From Ciborinia camelliae (lineage: Eukaryota; Ascomycota; Leotiomycetes; Helotiales; Sclerotiniaceae), in NCBI GenBank assembly GCA_025890175.1, contig JANPYM010000012.1:1376205-1440204 (forward strand): DNA of 64,000 bases, read 5' to 3'. The first letter of the stretch is position 1, and each line of letters opens with the position of its first letter. This document shows positions 43,729-56,409 of this stretch, piece after piece. The notes below the pieces were generated by a model. The model made no database searches. It was not told where the DNA came from and saw nothing but the letters and a program-made list of their open reading frames with translations. The position numbers were made by a program, and so were the translations under genes.

Positions 43729-45458
43729 TATTAAAGTTACCCATGAGCTACGAATGCGATGAGTGGATCAATATTCTATCTAGGTATTTTTGATGGAGGT
43801 ATTGTACCGATGGCAGCATACTTGATGAACGACCTGGGTGATGATAAACAAGTTCTCCACTTGATATTGGTATCAAGTAGTGTCATTGTCATGTCTCTAC
43901 CCTTTCTCTCTTTTTCGTTCTGTTTTCTCGACCCCCTCGTTCCAAGTGCATCCGATCCTCCGAAGTTCCGGAGTTATAGAATAAGCCACTAGAGTGGCTA
44001 TGATTTCGATAGTTCTCTTTCTTCATGTCGAATTTTTCCACCGGCGCAATTTCTCATCAGTTTTCCATATTGTTTGCAAATCGATTGCTGGATATATTCT
44101 AGAATCAGTACCTAGTGGAAGGACCAAGTTGGAGTTGTGCACCAAGGAACTTTTGACAGGTACGATCGCTGGATCTAGTGGATTACAGCTAGCATCAACT
44201 TTTTTACATACCTACTCAGTTACTAGCCCAGATGACGTTCTGCACGCGCCAAATAAAGGCCACGATTCATCAGTTTACCTTCCATTAATTAGCATCTCAT
44301 CCACTATTACTGGCTCAGCCTAAATTTCGCAAAAGAACAAGGATGCTATCTATGTGAACGTACTACGTCAATCATATTATCCTCAGTTCCGGCGATCGAA
44401 ATCGTAGATCTTGCTGAGTCGGGAAGACGAATTGGGTATTATTGCAAACTTTTCTACTGGATAGGGCTAGGTGAAGAGTTATGTGTACCTATCTGCAATT
44501 ATGCTATTCTGGGGAAGTCCACAATGCGCCGCTTTTGATAAATATTTTTATCTCGTGCATAGAAGGTCTGAGGATTGATGAGGGAGGCAAACCATAGACA
44601 TACATTTTTTTAGGGGGTTAGTCTTATCTTTCTCCACACAATGCAAAAAACTTGCTTTCTCTGATGGCAATGGTTGCCGAGGGGCTTTTACTGAGTCTAA
44701 ATGGCCTTGTTTAACTTGGTAAGGCTATTGATAAGCTGTCAATTGTATCGAAATGGAAGTATCTAGGCCCGTCCGAGTGACAAGGAGATCGCTGGTTAAT
44801 TACCCCACTCCAAATTAGACCAAAGGGCTTTACTATCATACTCGACTGCAAATTTCAATCGGGTATTCGTCACTGATAATCTTTATTCACACGCACGAAC
44901 TTCTAAACGCCGTATGAGTAATATGTAAGGACTACTACACACTTCTATGTATGTTGCCGTACCAGTGATGGCACTTGATTGCATTAGCCATTGCGCAATC
45001 TTCCCTCTATTTTCATAAAATTCAAGCGTATTCAAAGACCCACCAAGTTAAACAAGGCAATTTTGACTAGGGGATCTGCAATGAGGCTCTGTGGACCGGC
45101 ACTTGCAGATTCATTACTTGTTAATTGAATGTTGTGTTCATAAGACTTGGCATGATGGCTCCCTCACGGACGGACTATCGATTGCCAACCAAATTCTAGC
45201 TGGTTCTCTTGCGATCTTCATACCTAAAAGTAACAGTTTGCCAAAAATAACGCACAGGCCCCGATTACTCTATGATATGTGCAAGATGAGTCAGATTACT
45301 TCATCTACCTTAGTCTGATCTAGTTTCATACCAAATGTTATAAATAGCTGTCTCCCCCCCCCAATCTTTCATACCAAAACTTCTACAAGCTGCCCACCAG
45401 GTTATTTTTCGTCAAAGACTTTCTGTATTGTCAGGTTCCACTTGCCAAGTTAGCAACA
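43729..45458. other. Intergenic, ORF scraps
   Basis: Frames at 43759-43992 and 43994-44323 contain hydrophobic stretches but no transporter motif, and are not joined by an obvious intron. Nothing else is recognisable until the promoter at 45339. Confidence 0.4.
45339..45346 (+). promoter_or_regulatory. TATA box of the 45459 gene
   Basis: TATAAATA 113 bp before the ATG, followed by a C-tract and a CT-rich leader. Confidence 0.55.
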
Positions 45459-48125
45459 ATGAAGAAGATCTATATGACCAAGGCCAAAGCCTTGCTGATA
45501 CTTGCTTCCGGCCAGATAGCTACTTCTTCCGCCCCCTCCAACACATCAGTATCTGCTGTTTCGATCTCTTCCTCCCCCTCCACCAATACAATATCCGTTC
45601 CTGTCCTCTCCGGTCAAACTGTATACCCTGTTTCGGCATCAACTCCACCTCAAACAAATGCAACTGGATTCAACGGATCTTCAATCGTCCCAACTGGCTT
45701 GACCCACACCCCTTCATACTGCCCGTTGAACGTCAAATGGTCGGCTTCATCCAACGGATCCACCGTCGCTAAAAGGGATGCCAAATTCACACACAAGGAA
45801 GCCATTCAAATCGTCCAAAGCGGTGCATTCAACCCGACAGAAAGCAACTTGGAGAAGATCGATTGGATCAAGCGGTTCGATGACTGGGAGACCTCAGCAC
45901 GGGCATCTGATAGTAAAAAAAGCATTTCAACTAGGTACGGAGAAGAAAAGATAGGAGAGCTTAACTGGATATGCGATGCAGACACTGCATGTGTCTCCAA
46001 GCCAAATCCTGTCACCATTCTCCAATTTGTGGAATGCTCGGAACCTGATATGAATCGGGATGAGATAATTGAAGAAGCTAAAGCCAGATACTGGGCCAGC
46101 ATGAGTATCTGGACAATTTACCGCACTGCAAGCCATACAGTCGTAAGTTTTCTAATATATTGTTGATAATTCCTTGTTACTAACCATCACCAGAACGCCA
46201 TGGACCGTGCCCATGTTGATATGACTACAAGAATGGACAGCCTCGTTTACTTGTTCACCAAACAAGACAATCCTGACGCTATACTTAAATGCGATATCAA
46301 GACGTGGGGCATTAATATGCTCGTCTCAAAAGCGCAAGAACTGTTGAGCTTTTCGTTGGGATTTGTGCCCGGTTTGTCCGCGGCTCCAATTGCTCCACTG
46401 ATGAACACAGCTATCGGATCTCTTTCAGGCTCTGTTTCAGGCTCTATTTCGTCTTCGTCCGACACTACATACTATAGTGCGGCTAGTAGGTTCGGCTCTA
46501 CCTCAGGCTCTAGTATGTCAGGCTCTAGTATTTCAGGCTCTAGTATGTCAGGCTCTAGTATTTCAGGCCCTAGTATGTCAGGCCCTAGTAAGTCAGGCAT
46601 CGACTGGAAAGAAGTCGTGGAAAAAGCACAACCCTTGAGATGGGCAGGCTACATGAAAGAAATCCTCGATTTCTCCCTGCCAATGGACACCGGAGCGATG
46701 TATTCCCAGCGCCACCCGGCTGGTAATGAGACGAGCAACCCTTGGTTGGTCCTCAACTTAGCCCACACTAACGATCTGTACTGTGGTACCATCGATGGGA
46801 TTGCTGGTACTGGAGGAGATAATCCGTACCGTATATCTGATTCCGGCTTTTATCTTAGCACCATTATGCGGGATTTTCGTGAAACGCTCAGCAAACAATA
46901 CAGAAGTTTCAATGGGCAGGAGTCGAATCCAGAAAAAAACTTCAAAATGAGTGCTTTGATGTTGAATGTCAATTTGGAGGCAGTCATTCGCAATCAGGAA
47001 AATTTCGATTTCGCCAGTTATGCTGCAAGCTGGGGGAAGGAGATCGAAGGTCATTTCATTAGTGCTCTTTTGGCCAGTAACAAATGTTACATGAAGTGCC
47101 AGAATGGAATGGATCCCGAGGACGTTTTGTCAAAGTGCCATGCGGATAAATTTGCGAAGCACAGATTCTGTCCAGCAGAGGCCCCTGATACATTGTGTCA
47201 AGTTAACTGTTACACAATGATGGACATGGGAAATCACGAGAAGCCACTTATCGGAATTGACAACCTCCCAATTCACGGCTTCACGGTTGACGAATTAAAG
47301 CAGAATTCCTGGGATAACTACAAGGAGCATACCAACGACATCTACATGCCAAAAATGCAAATGGATTTCATGAATGGAACGGAATTCAATTTCGACATTG
47401 GAAAGAAGGCCCTTACTCTTACGGTTTCGAATAGCAAAACTAACATCATCGCCGACAATCCCAAAAAGTCCAAGAATTTCCCCTGCAATTCCGGAGATTG
47501 GAGAGGTCTAGAAATTGAGGGTTTTATGAAGCGCTTGGGTATGGGTCCTGGCAGCACTGATTGGGGTGAGGATTTCAAACAAAATGGTCGTTCGTGGGAG
47601 GTATTCCAATCGCGCTGTCCTGAAGTAAGTCTTGCATTCAATTTCCACTCTGTCATCAACTAACCCTTTTCTTAGCAAACTCGTGCAATGCCACCCCTTA
47701 CCCGTTACCTTAACATCATGTGTGGACAACACCTTGTTTGGCCCAGTCGATCTGTGCGAGACTCATTGGTTAGAAATCGCGTTTTGAAGCCCGATGTCGG
47801 GGGCAAAAACCTTGAAATCTGCAGCGGTCTTCGAAACAAAACCGCCGAGATCGACGAACAGGCGGCAAACGTTCTCTTCTGTACCAGCAGTTGGGAGGAA
47901 TCAAATCAAATCTTCGACTACGAGGCGGACTGGGTCTACACTGATTACAACGACCCAAAGCATCGTGGAAGTGGCCTCCGATATATGAATAGTCACAAAA
48001 CCCGCTGCCAAGAATATATGAAGGATATTCCGCACATCAAGAATGTTGCCCCGCTTGCGGGTACTGTTGCAACTGGCGATGAAGGTGACTACGTGTTTTA
48101 CGTAGATCCAGAAGCCAATAATTGA
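45459..48125 (+). CDS. Large secreted protein of unknown function, Ser-repeat insert
   Basis: Exons 45459-46142, 46194-47624 and 47676-48125 give 854 residues with clean GT-AG introns. The N-terminus (KAKALLILASGQIATSSAP) is a probable but weak signal peptide, followed by Ser/Thr-rich sequence and a KR site (VAKRDAKF). Globular regions contain conserved-looking Cys (ICDADTACVSK, CYMKCQNGMD, FCPAEAPDTLCQVNCY, FPCNSGDW, NIMCGQHL, FCTSSW, TRCQEYM), suggesting disulfides. Around residues 330-355 is an insert of SGSSMSG/SGSSISG repeats. I know no catalytic motif here. It may be an extracellular enzyme or an interaction protein. Confidence 0.75.
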
Positions 48126-49088
48126 GATCCCGATCCCGATTACAAGCAGGGCATACCCAGTGGTTGGCAGGTGGTTAGCAAAGAGATTAAGAAAGAGGAG
48201 TGAGAGTTCAAATTGTAAAACGTATTGGTTACCCAATAATAGGTATTATTGGGAGAAAAGTTGGTGGATTTAAATTGTAAGAACATGGTGGTATCTGATT
48301 TTCAGCCTCAAAGCCTTTAATGTCTTATGCCCCCCATCAAAGTATTTGTATTTAGTTTTTCTTTTGGTTCTCCAATAATAGGTATTATTGGGAGAAAAGT
48401 AGGTGGTATCTGACTTTCAGCCTCAAAGCTTAATGTCTTATGCCCCTCACCAAAGTATTTGTATTTAGTTTTTCTTTTGGTTATCCAATAATAGGTATTA
48501 TTGGGAGAAAAGTTGATGGATTTAAATTGTAAGAACATGGTGGTATCTGATTTTTAGCCTCAAAGCTTAATGTCTTATGCCCCTCATCAAAGTATTTGTA
48601 TATAGTTTTCCTTAATAAAATGGCATTAAAAAATTTCTTCTTTTTCATTATGGTATGTGAAGTGAACTTTGTTGTTGGTATCTTGACTGCTAACATAGGA
48701 TTAATGTTATCTTCTGGAGAGGGTCTTGGGGGACGAGAAGGCCTTGAAACAGGAGATGGGAAGAGTATGTGAAATGTGAGGAGTGTTGCTCTCAGAGAAT
48801 CTCGGCATCAACTCTCATATCATGACTTTCATATTCAAATTTTCACAATCTAAATTACGATCCACGATATTGGACCTCGATACTCTGTATGGAAAGGAAT
48901 TAAATATACAACATCTTCCTCCCAAGAGGCCATATATACATGAGATTAGATGTTCAGATGACTTAAAGGATTTGTTCTTCTCCTTGGACCACTTCATTAT
49001 ACGCCATGCATAATAAATGAATGTATACATACACATTGACAACAAAGATAAATCATCTACTAATTCTTCCATATCATCCCACATCCCA
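48126..49088. other. Intergenic with palindromic repeat array
   Basis: Holds the three-unit repeat at 48231-48610 and the 3' flank of the acyltransferase gene. The remaining frames are short. Confidence 0.6.
48231..48610. repeat. Three tandem units with a 20-bp palindrome
   Basis: CCAATAATAGGTATTATTGG (9-bp inverted arms around GG) starts at about 48233, 48372 and 48485. Each is followed by GAGAAAAG...CAGCCTCAAAGC...TTAATGTCTTATGCCCC...AAAGTATTTGTAT. Unit 2 lacks about 26 bp present in units 1 and 3, so spacings are 139 and 113 bp. Not coding. It may be a MITE-like or terminator-type minisatellite. Confidence 0.9.
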
Positions 49089-50473
49089 CTATCTTCTGAT
49101 CCAATCGAATGTAGCTCTAGCAAAAGCCTGAGACGGAAAATCAATCAACCGATAAAAGATTTCCGCACTTGGAATAACCGTCAACAAACATACGAAGAAA
49201 CAAGCTGTGGTTGCTGCCTCGAAGGATGCATTTCTTGCTTCCGTGAGATGGGTAAAAAGTTTAATACCCACGGTGTAGATGATGGTGCTTTGGACGAGGA
49301 ACCAACCTATTATATTGTCAGTCTACGCATCACAGACGAGATAGGAAAGAATGGTAACTTACTGAATGATCTCTTCCCCAAATACATCAGAACTGGATTG
49401 CGGAACAATGCTTGTATCCAAGTCCAGGTCTCCAAGAACAAAAACGTTCCAAGCAAGAATAAATAGTTATCATCTCTCGCCATCGGAGACCCAGCTTCAA
49501 CCTTCACGTCATTCAATCCACCAGTCGAATATTCTCCCGTGTGGATTCGAATCTCCTTGTACTCATCTTGGGGTCTCCAAGCGGTCCACAGATACATCAT
49601 GATCAGACCTGCCAACGTCACAATACTATACAACGGCCAAACAGGCAATGTCCACTGTCTGCCTCTCCAATTTCCCAGCGAGATCCCGTCACGCGCACGC
49701 GCGGGGAAGTCCATGTTGAGAGTCACATCAGCCAACAGAAGCCCCGTAATCGCATACCAAGCCCAACTCTCAACCCACCAAGCCGTGGCGATAAATCCAA
49801 TAAACGCCTTAACTCTCCATGATTTCCGCACGTATGGGATGATAACCATCGTCATGTAAATCGTATAGCTCTCTTGGAAAAGAACCGAGAGAACCCAGAG
49901 GGTTTGGGAGGGAAATGCATGGTTTGCAGCTTGCATGTCGAATTTCTTGTTCGTCCAGAACAGAAGGAATACGGAGTTGAAGTATACGAGGGCAGTGGGA
50001 AAAATGGTGGGGGTATTGAATGAGGTGTTGTTCGTAGCGGTTTTGAATTCATCGATGTAGGATGTTCCGATGCAGCTGAAAACGATGTATATGATGGCGA
50101 GGGAGAATGCCGAAGGAAACCAGAGTCGTAGACCTCGTCGGAAAGACGACGATGCGATGAACTCGGGAGTGGGCTTGTTTAGGAAGGGTGTACAGATTGT
50201 GCGCGCGGAGAGGAGAATGAATGCGCTGTAGATGAGAGATTCATTCCAGAAAAGTACGGAGAATACTTTTCGGAGAATCTCTTGGTATACTGGACCATCG
50301 GGATTGGTGGTACCAGCGACGGCGGTTGGAACGAGGGTATTCAGAAATGTCCAGAGAAATGATTGAATAACAATGAATCCTCTAACACCGATAAAGTGCG
50401 ATTGCGAAGGAATGTGACGAGTGGTAGGCTCTTGATAGAATGCCTTCACGGGTGCAAATGGGGTAGAAGCCAT
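49089..50473 (-). CDS. Acyltransferase-3 family membrane protein
   Basis: Exons 50473-49363 and 49306-49089 (442 residues); the 56-bp intron (GTAAGT...TAATAG) restores the true C-terminus, while unspliced reading would stop at 49310. The protein has about ten hydrophobic segments and the fungal acyltransferase-3 layout: IGVRGFIVIQSFLWTFLNTL (TM1), SARTICTPFL, WFPSAFSLAIIYIVFSCIG, FFVCLLTVIPSAEIFYRL and an end DFPSQAFARATFDW. In this family a TM1 Arg and a His 11 residues later move acyl groups onto sugars; here Arg31 is present but position 42 is Thr. Beta-linked polysaccharides are typical acceptors in the family. It is codirectional with the GT2 gene 2.1 kb upstream. Function as sugar O-acyltransferase is inference. 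Confidence 0.8.
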
Positions 50474-51281
50474 ATCGAAGCAAATTTGCCGTCGAATAAT
50501 CCCAATTTTTGGCTGGAGAGGAAGGTTAAAGATCTCTCGTTCTTCAAACTGTGGATACGGGGAATGATGTCTCCAGAGATTTCATCAGCCTCACCAGATC
50601 CCGATACAGAAAACTTGCTTTTCACACTTGTCGATCCCCTCGGTCGTTCTCAATTCTTTTTGTCTCTTCCCACCTTCGGCCCCATCAATATTTTGCGTTG
50701 GCAAGATCACTTTTTCAGCTGCCAACTTTTAGTAAATGCCGTGCAAAATGCCGTGATGTGTCACGATAAGACATTCTTCCCCGTTTGTGCTAGAGGGGGA
50801 CAGCTAGGGACAGTCCCACCTTCTCAGTTGGATTGCATTATCATGATCTCCGTGATTTCCAAAATGTCGTGATGCTTTTGGATTCTGCCATTTTATTATG
50901 ACTATCTGGGCCTAGTGGAAATTTGACGCCGGATAGACTAGCTCCGGCATTGGATCCACCCTATATTCAGGTACCTGGTACTCCGTTACACGGTGTACTG
51001 TACACCGCACGATAGAATACTACCCTTTACTGTGCCATAAGGCTCGACTTTCAAGCTTGATCTTGGCATATGTGGCTAAAGGTGTTTACGCAAGAGTAAC
51101 GCTCAAGTGACGTAGCGGATGAGTAGCGCCAACGGGGAGAATCAAGCAATGAGTGTGCCTCAGACGATGTGATCAAATTAATGCTCAACTCCCAGAAAAA
51201 CCTGTTGTTGAAGATAAGGAGATAAGATTAGACAGCATGATGTTTTTCGGACACCGATACTCATTCGGCCAGAAAGTATTC

Positions 51282-51405
51282 GAATCAGTATATTCAGATA
51301 AGGTGCAAAATATTACTCCTTTTGGAAGGTTTCATCCAATCAGTTTGAAACGTCCAATAGAAATCTTAGAAAAAAATATTATATGGGGTTTTATTGTATT
51401 AGCGT
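51282..51405 (+). repeat. Degenerate dispersed repeat, copy 1
   Basis: GATAAGGTGCAAAA...TTTTGGAAGGTTTCAT(C/T)CAA...AGAAATCT(T/C)AG is repeated at 51966-52100, same orientation, with scattered substitutions. Confidence 0.7.
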
Positions 51406-51965
51406 CCTGATGATTCGAGTGCTTTCTGACTGTGAGAGTAGATTTGAAATTACAATGGTAGAGGTCTCTCAATAGATGAGATTGTCAATTATGTCGATCA
51501 TCCAATTATTGAAGAAAATCATTATCAATCTGAGACCACCAAGCTTTGAAAATTGAGTTTGGATCGACGTGATTACTTTAAAAGCTGGATGATGTTAGCA
51601 TGGGAAAGTTCACTATCAATACCCATGTATTTGCTTCCGCCATTGAGATTGACATATGCTAGGGTCTGCATAAGATGTGGATTAGAGGTCCCTCAGGGTA
51701 TATCTAAGCTTAGCCCGATTCAGGGGGTAAGGGAGGGTGGCTGTGGCACTTTCCCCTTCTCAAAGTTATCAACACGCTAGAAGTTGAAAATAGCATTAAT
51801 ATCTAAACAATGCCATTTCTCGCATCCACTCCTATAATTAACTCGCTTCCACTTTCATAAGATCGAAAGCTCCACCAACCAAACCCATTTTGACCATTCA
51901 AAGAACCTGATCAAACCTCCGTTATCTTCAGAGATAACTACTCCTGTGGCCAGAACGGAAAGTCC

Positions 51966-52100
51966 TCTAATCAGTAGGTTGAGATAAGGTGCAAAAGATC
52001 GAGTAGATCACTGATTTTGGAAGGTTTCATTCAACCAATCTAAAGATCTCATAGAAATCTCAGCAAAAAGTTATTATGCAGGGACTCATCGTAGGAGTGG
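51966..52100 (+). repeat. Degenerate dispersed repeat, copy 2
   Basis: See copy 1 at 51282; about 685 bp apart. Neither encodes a recognisable protein. Confidence 0.7.
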
Positions 52101-52557
52101 ACTAACTTGAGAACTTTCTGGCCGCCCGAGTAGTTTATTGTATCTGTAAAGACCTGTCTGTGATGGCAGTGGAGAGATATATGCAATCACCCGTACAACG
52201 ATTATGTACTTTTTCTGTGTAGTCGCATCATCAAGGGATGTGAGCAGGGAAATGGCTTGGCAAACGAATCATCCCGTAACCTTAAGCTCCACTCGACGGC
52301 CCGCACTGACCGGGGAGAAACCAAATTTAGCGAGTTGTTGGGAACATCCAAGCAAGCACAATGACAGAAGAAAGATTTCGATATGATAATTGTACGTGGA
52401 TAATTGGCAAAACAGCGTGCATTGAATTTTCAAAGCAGATAAGCGAATGCATCTCGATATATTAACTTTTTCCCCAAACGCCATCTATATAGTGATAACT
52501 AAGTCTAAACAAATTCCTCCCATTAGATGTATGTATTCGTTAAATTACTCGTGAGAT

Positions 52558-54296
52558 CTACGCTCTTGCAGTCGGATTCCATGAGGAATATTTGACCAAT
52601 TGACGAGCATGCCCATATAATCCAATTGTTGCCAAAAATAATAAGTAAAATGGGTAAGCAATCGAGAACTTAATGACCATCCATCGTGACGCAAACTCAG
52701 ATTTTACTTGGTTGGTGACCCAAAGTGTGCCAATCAGACAGAAAATACTATTGATCAATTAATAATAGAATCAAATGGGTGGGTATAGAAATCTTACCTG
52801 ACGAAGAAAAACCATTCGGAAACTGGATATTGGAAAAAGACCGTCTTCCAGAACGCCGCTGGAGTCAGAGGAAAGTTGAGAAAAATGAAGCTTGCCACTA
52901 GGCATGCAAATTGCGTCACCAAATAGTAACTCAACTCACGAATGAGCAACAAGTTGAGGAGTCCAAATCTCGTCGTGAAGATTCTCTTGCCTTGCTTGGC
53001 ACGATTGAAGGTCAAGATAGAATGCTTCAAACTTGCTTGTGCCCATCCTTGTGCCCATCTGAGACGTTGTTTCCAGAACGCCCCAAAGGTTGTAGGTGCT
53101 AACTCATATGACACAACATTAAGATCGTGAACAGTATTGCAACCCCTGGCTACAACTCGAAGCGCAGAGTCGATATCCTCAGTAAGCATGCTCTCATCCA
53201 TCTTCATCTCTCGAAGAAGGGGTGTTCGCCAGTATCCATTGGATCCCGTGAAAAGACCAAATCCCCAGATAGTGGCTCTTCCAGGATGAGAGACGGCATA
53301 GATTTTGTCAAACTCTATGCTGATGAGACTCGTGAGGAATGAGGCGGTTGTGTTGAAAACAATGCAACGACCTTGAACGATATCGACCTTCTCCTTCTCC
53401 TTCATGAATCGCTCAATCGCCCATCGAGGACCATGAGGGTGCATGTAATGATCACAATCATAAATAGCAGTGATGTCAGATCCGGTGTCTAGACTGAGGT
53501 AGTAATTGAGATTGTCGGCTTTCGATGTGGAGCCCTCGACCTTAATGATTCGAAGCTGAGGATATTTGGCGGTTGCTTCCCACATTTCATCCTCGAGTGG
53601 TTGAATTGGAACAGGCGTGTTGTAAACGATATTGATGCGAATTTTGTCAACTGGATACTCCAGTTTTGTACACGCATAATTGATTCGATCCATGATGATA
53701 TCTTGTTCATTGGGGAGATATGCAACAATAACGATGTCCAAGATCAATAGTTCATCGTCTGGGGTGGGAAATTTCCATCCCTTCCCAGCGGCCTTCGCCA
53801 CCGCGAGACGAGCCTCTCGGCATGGCTCCATGCTCATAAATGCCTCTAGAGCCGTAGACGCTGCAATGATGAAATTGGTAAAATTATATACAAACCAGAA
53901 AACTTCTTGGAGTTTTGCTGGAAACAGCATATAAGCGAAGATAGACGAGACGAAGTATGAGCTGACAAGGAGGAAAGGTGTCCATTCGTGGATAAAATTC
54001 GAGCATCTTCCAAAACTATTGCGAATGGAAAGAGAGGTAGTTATTTTGGATTTTTGGACGCGAATTGGAACAGTCGCAACTTCTTCTTGGACAGAGAATC
54101 GGGAAGCATTCTGCTTCTCATCAAAACTGCTTTGTGACGGTGAGCTTGAAGTGTCGTGAATGGTCACGAGAGCATCTTTGCCTATTTTGGTGACAGAGGA
54201 GTCTCGAGAGCCATCATGTCCAGGGTTGAAGGGCTGAGGGCTGTTGTATGAGGGAAGCTCTTCAATTTTGAATATATCATCACCATGGTTCACCAT
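52558..54296 (-). CDS. Processive GT2 polysaccharide synthase
   Basis: Exons 54296-52798 and 52747-52558 (562 residues). Cytosolic Ser/Pro-rich start (1-100), two membrane segments (about 107-126, 132-152), a GT-A catalytic domain, then four C-terminal membrane segments. Motifs in order: LDIVIVAYLPNEQDI, KADNLNYYL (259-267), the metal-binding DCD at 280-282, GSNGYWR, TED at 372-374 and QRLRWAQGW with QxxRW at 410-414. This is the full set for membrane synthases that polymerise and extrude beta-linked chains (cellulose, hyaluronan and fungal type-2 glycosyltransferases). Fungal GT2 homologues are known to be needed for normal hyphal surfaces and virulence on plants. The polymer made here is not deducible. 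No lesion is visible; it is divergent from the fusion gene at 56410. Confidence 0.88.
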
Positions 54297-56409
54297 CTTG
54301 TTGAAGTGATATAAGTAGTGAACAGTTGACTCAAAGACTGATGATATATAAATTTATAAGAAAGAATGGAAGGGAGTGCCACCAGGGAATAGAGAGAACG
54401 ATAAAAAATTCAATAGCGATAATGTTGTGCAATCGCGACTTCGTGGGTATTCATGCAGCAGTGTCCAGAAACTGATTATAACCTTATAGCAAAATACAAA
54501 CGTGATATCTCAACTTGAGCCAATATAAACCTTACCCGCATTGGCAGTCAACTAGGAGATAAGCTGGGCCAGCTCGGCGAGTTAGTGTTGGAACAGTGGT
54601 AGCAAGTTATTGAATTGCGGCAAAAACGCATGAATCAAGCAAGATCAGCATCCACTGACGGCACTGGGTATCTTACCTCGAGCAGCGAGACACCCTCGAA
54701 GCATTGGATAGACACACAATTCTTCAAGAAGACTAACGCCAAGAAGCAATGACCCACGATTGGACATACTAAGAAGTGGACTGCATCCTTGAGAAAATCC
54801 AATCTAGAATCGCAAGGCATGGGTAGATATTGATCTTGCATGTTGAGATTGCAAGTCCCACAATCTTGCTGAGCTGGCTGCTGTTCGCATGAGAAACATG
54901 AGAAACAATCACCGAGTGCCCGATAGACCACCCTGTAGACGATCAACTCATCAAATTCTAAATTCTTACAGACGATTGATTTTGGTTCCCTGGATGGAGT
55001 ACGTAGTACGTAGAATGGAGCATGGAGCATGGGGAGCATGGAGTATATCGTCAAAGAAATATGTCGACGATAACATATAGGTAGGTAGTAACGTGTGGGG
55101 GGTTCNNNNNNNNNNGGGGTTCAGAACGGGAGAGGAAGGTGGGGGGGGGGGAATGGATTAACCGGCTCAAGAAGGAGCCGCGACACATATATGCCCAAAC
55201 AGCCAAGGAAGCATGTCCAGTAATTTAGATCCACCGCCTTATTTCTGCCACAATTAGGTAATCGATCCAATCAAATTTCTCTCTCCAGGGCTCCAAGGCG
55301 GTGAACAGGAGACTTGCATCTTATTAATCTTAGTTTGATGGTGGCTCATTCTTTTCTATCTTCAAACCCCAACCCCAATGAAACCTCAAATTGTATCGTA
55401 CACTATCAAGTTGACAGTGATCAACTCACATCCATGATCTATCCCTAGAAGAGTGGGATCGGTGGATTTCAGTTGCTTTTTCCGGCACTCATCCCGTCAT
55501 CTTCAATGTAGTCGTCTTGGGACTCCTGGCTATAGCTGGCTGGCTATCGCATTCCTTCAGCTAGGAGTAGCTTACGGAGATGACTAGAACTTGTTGCATA
55601 TATATTTATATGGGACTCAAGTGTGCAAACTGAAAAGAAGCACCGGATCGACAGCTATTCCATATTAAATACCCACTTACCATGGGATCCAGATTGTGGT
55701 TTACCATTCTGTGGCACGTGCTGGCATATCAGAGTAAAATATACTTTCTGGCCAGTGGCCACACGAGTAAAGGGGCACGGGGGAAATAAATTGAAAGATG
55801 ACATACGGCGGGAGTTTCCACTTGTACCAGTTTAGGTCGCTGCTGTGGATATTGTGGGGACTTTCGTTTCCACACCAAGGCAAATCTGGAGAAGAAATCA
55901 ATGCCATCACAGCCCGAACCAAAGCGGTGTAAATCCATGGAATCAGACTCACTGGAAAACAAAGACAAATTCGTCATATATTATTGTATTTGTTGAAATT
56001 AACACTGCTACCTGAGACTTCCATGTTTGGATGAGTATGCATCTGACAAGCCTTGGAGTGCCGTAAAGGACGTGCTTAGGATCTACATGCAGGTCTTGGC
56101 CCCAAAGATGAGAAAATAGCAGATTTAAGCCTTTTATCATTTTTAATATACTAAAATGTAAGACTAACTTTGATCCATAGATCAGCCCGAATGCGTAACA
56201 AACATGCTAGTAGTTTCATGAAGTAGTTTGCCACTTCAAGATGTCGCTACAGAAGAAACGTCTCCATCTCGGCGAGCTGATTGGCACTACCAGCAGCCCT
56301 GTTATCAACTTGAAAAGAGCGATAAAGTCCTTGTATATACTTTAGAGAAGTACTGGAGCTCGGCATCCTCTCTGTCTTTGTGGTTTTTCATTTTTATCTT
56401 TCGATCAGG
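54297..56409. other. Divergent promoter region, with assembly gap
   Basis: Serves as the shared upstream region of the GT2 gene (minus) and the fusion gene (plus). A TTTATATATC/TATAAATT box lies 45-60 bp before the GT2 ATG. A Cys-rich frame at 55042-54635 (minus) is uncertain. GGAGCATGGGGAGCATGGAG repeats occur near 55017. Confidence 0.55.
55106..55115. other. Assembly gap, 10 N
   Basis: Ten N residues, flanked by GGGGGGTTC and GGGGTTC, so the true gap probably spans a G-rich tandem repeat. Confidence 1.

Larger units (their letters stand above)
50474..52557. other. Intergenic between acyltransferase and GT2 gene
   Basis: About 2 kb without a supported gene; short ORFs only. It contains two degenerate copies of a 120-bp sequence (51282-51405 and 51966-52100) that may come from a decayed element. 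Confidence 0.5.

Noticed and set aside
43759..44323. Possible second transporter relic
   Set aside because: Hydrophobic but without MFS motifs or joinable exons.
49310..49362. C-terminus LPFFPISSVMRRLTI of the acyltransferase
   Set aside because: It is intron sequence; splicing at 49362/49307 gives a conserved membrane C-terminus.
54635..55042. Cys-rich small secreted candidate between GT2 and fusion genes
   Set aside because: No signal peptide, no splice support, close to the assembly gap; evidence too thin.
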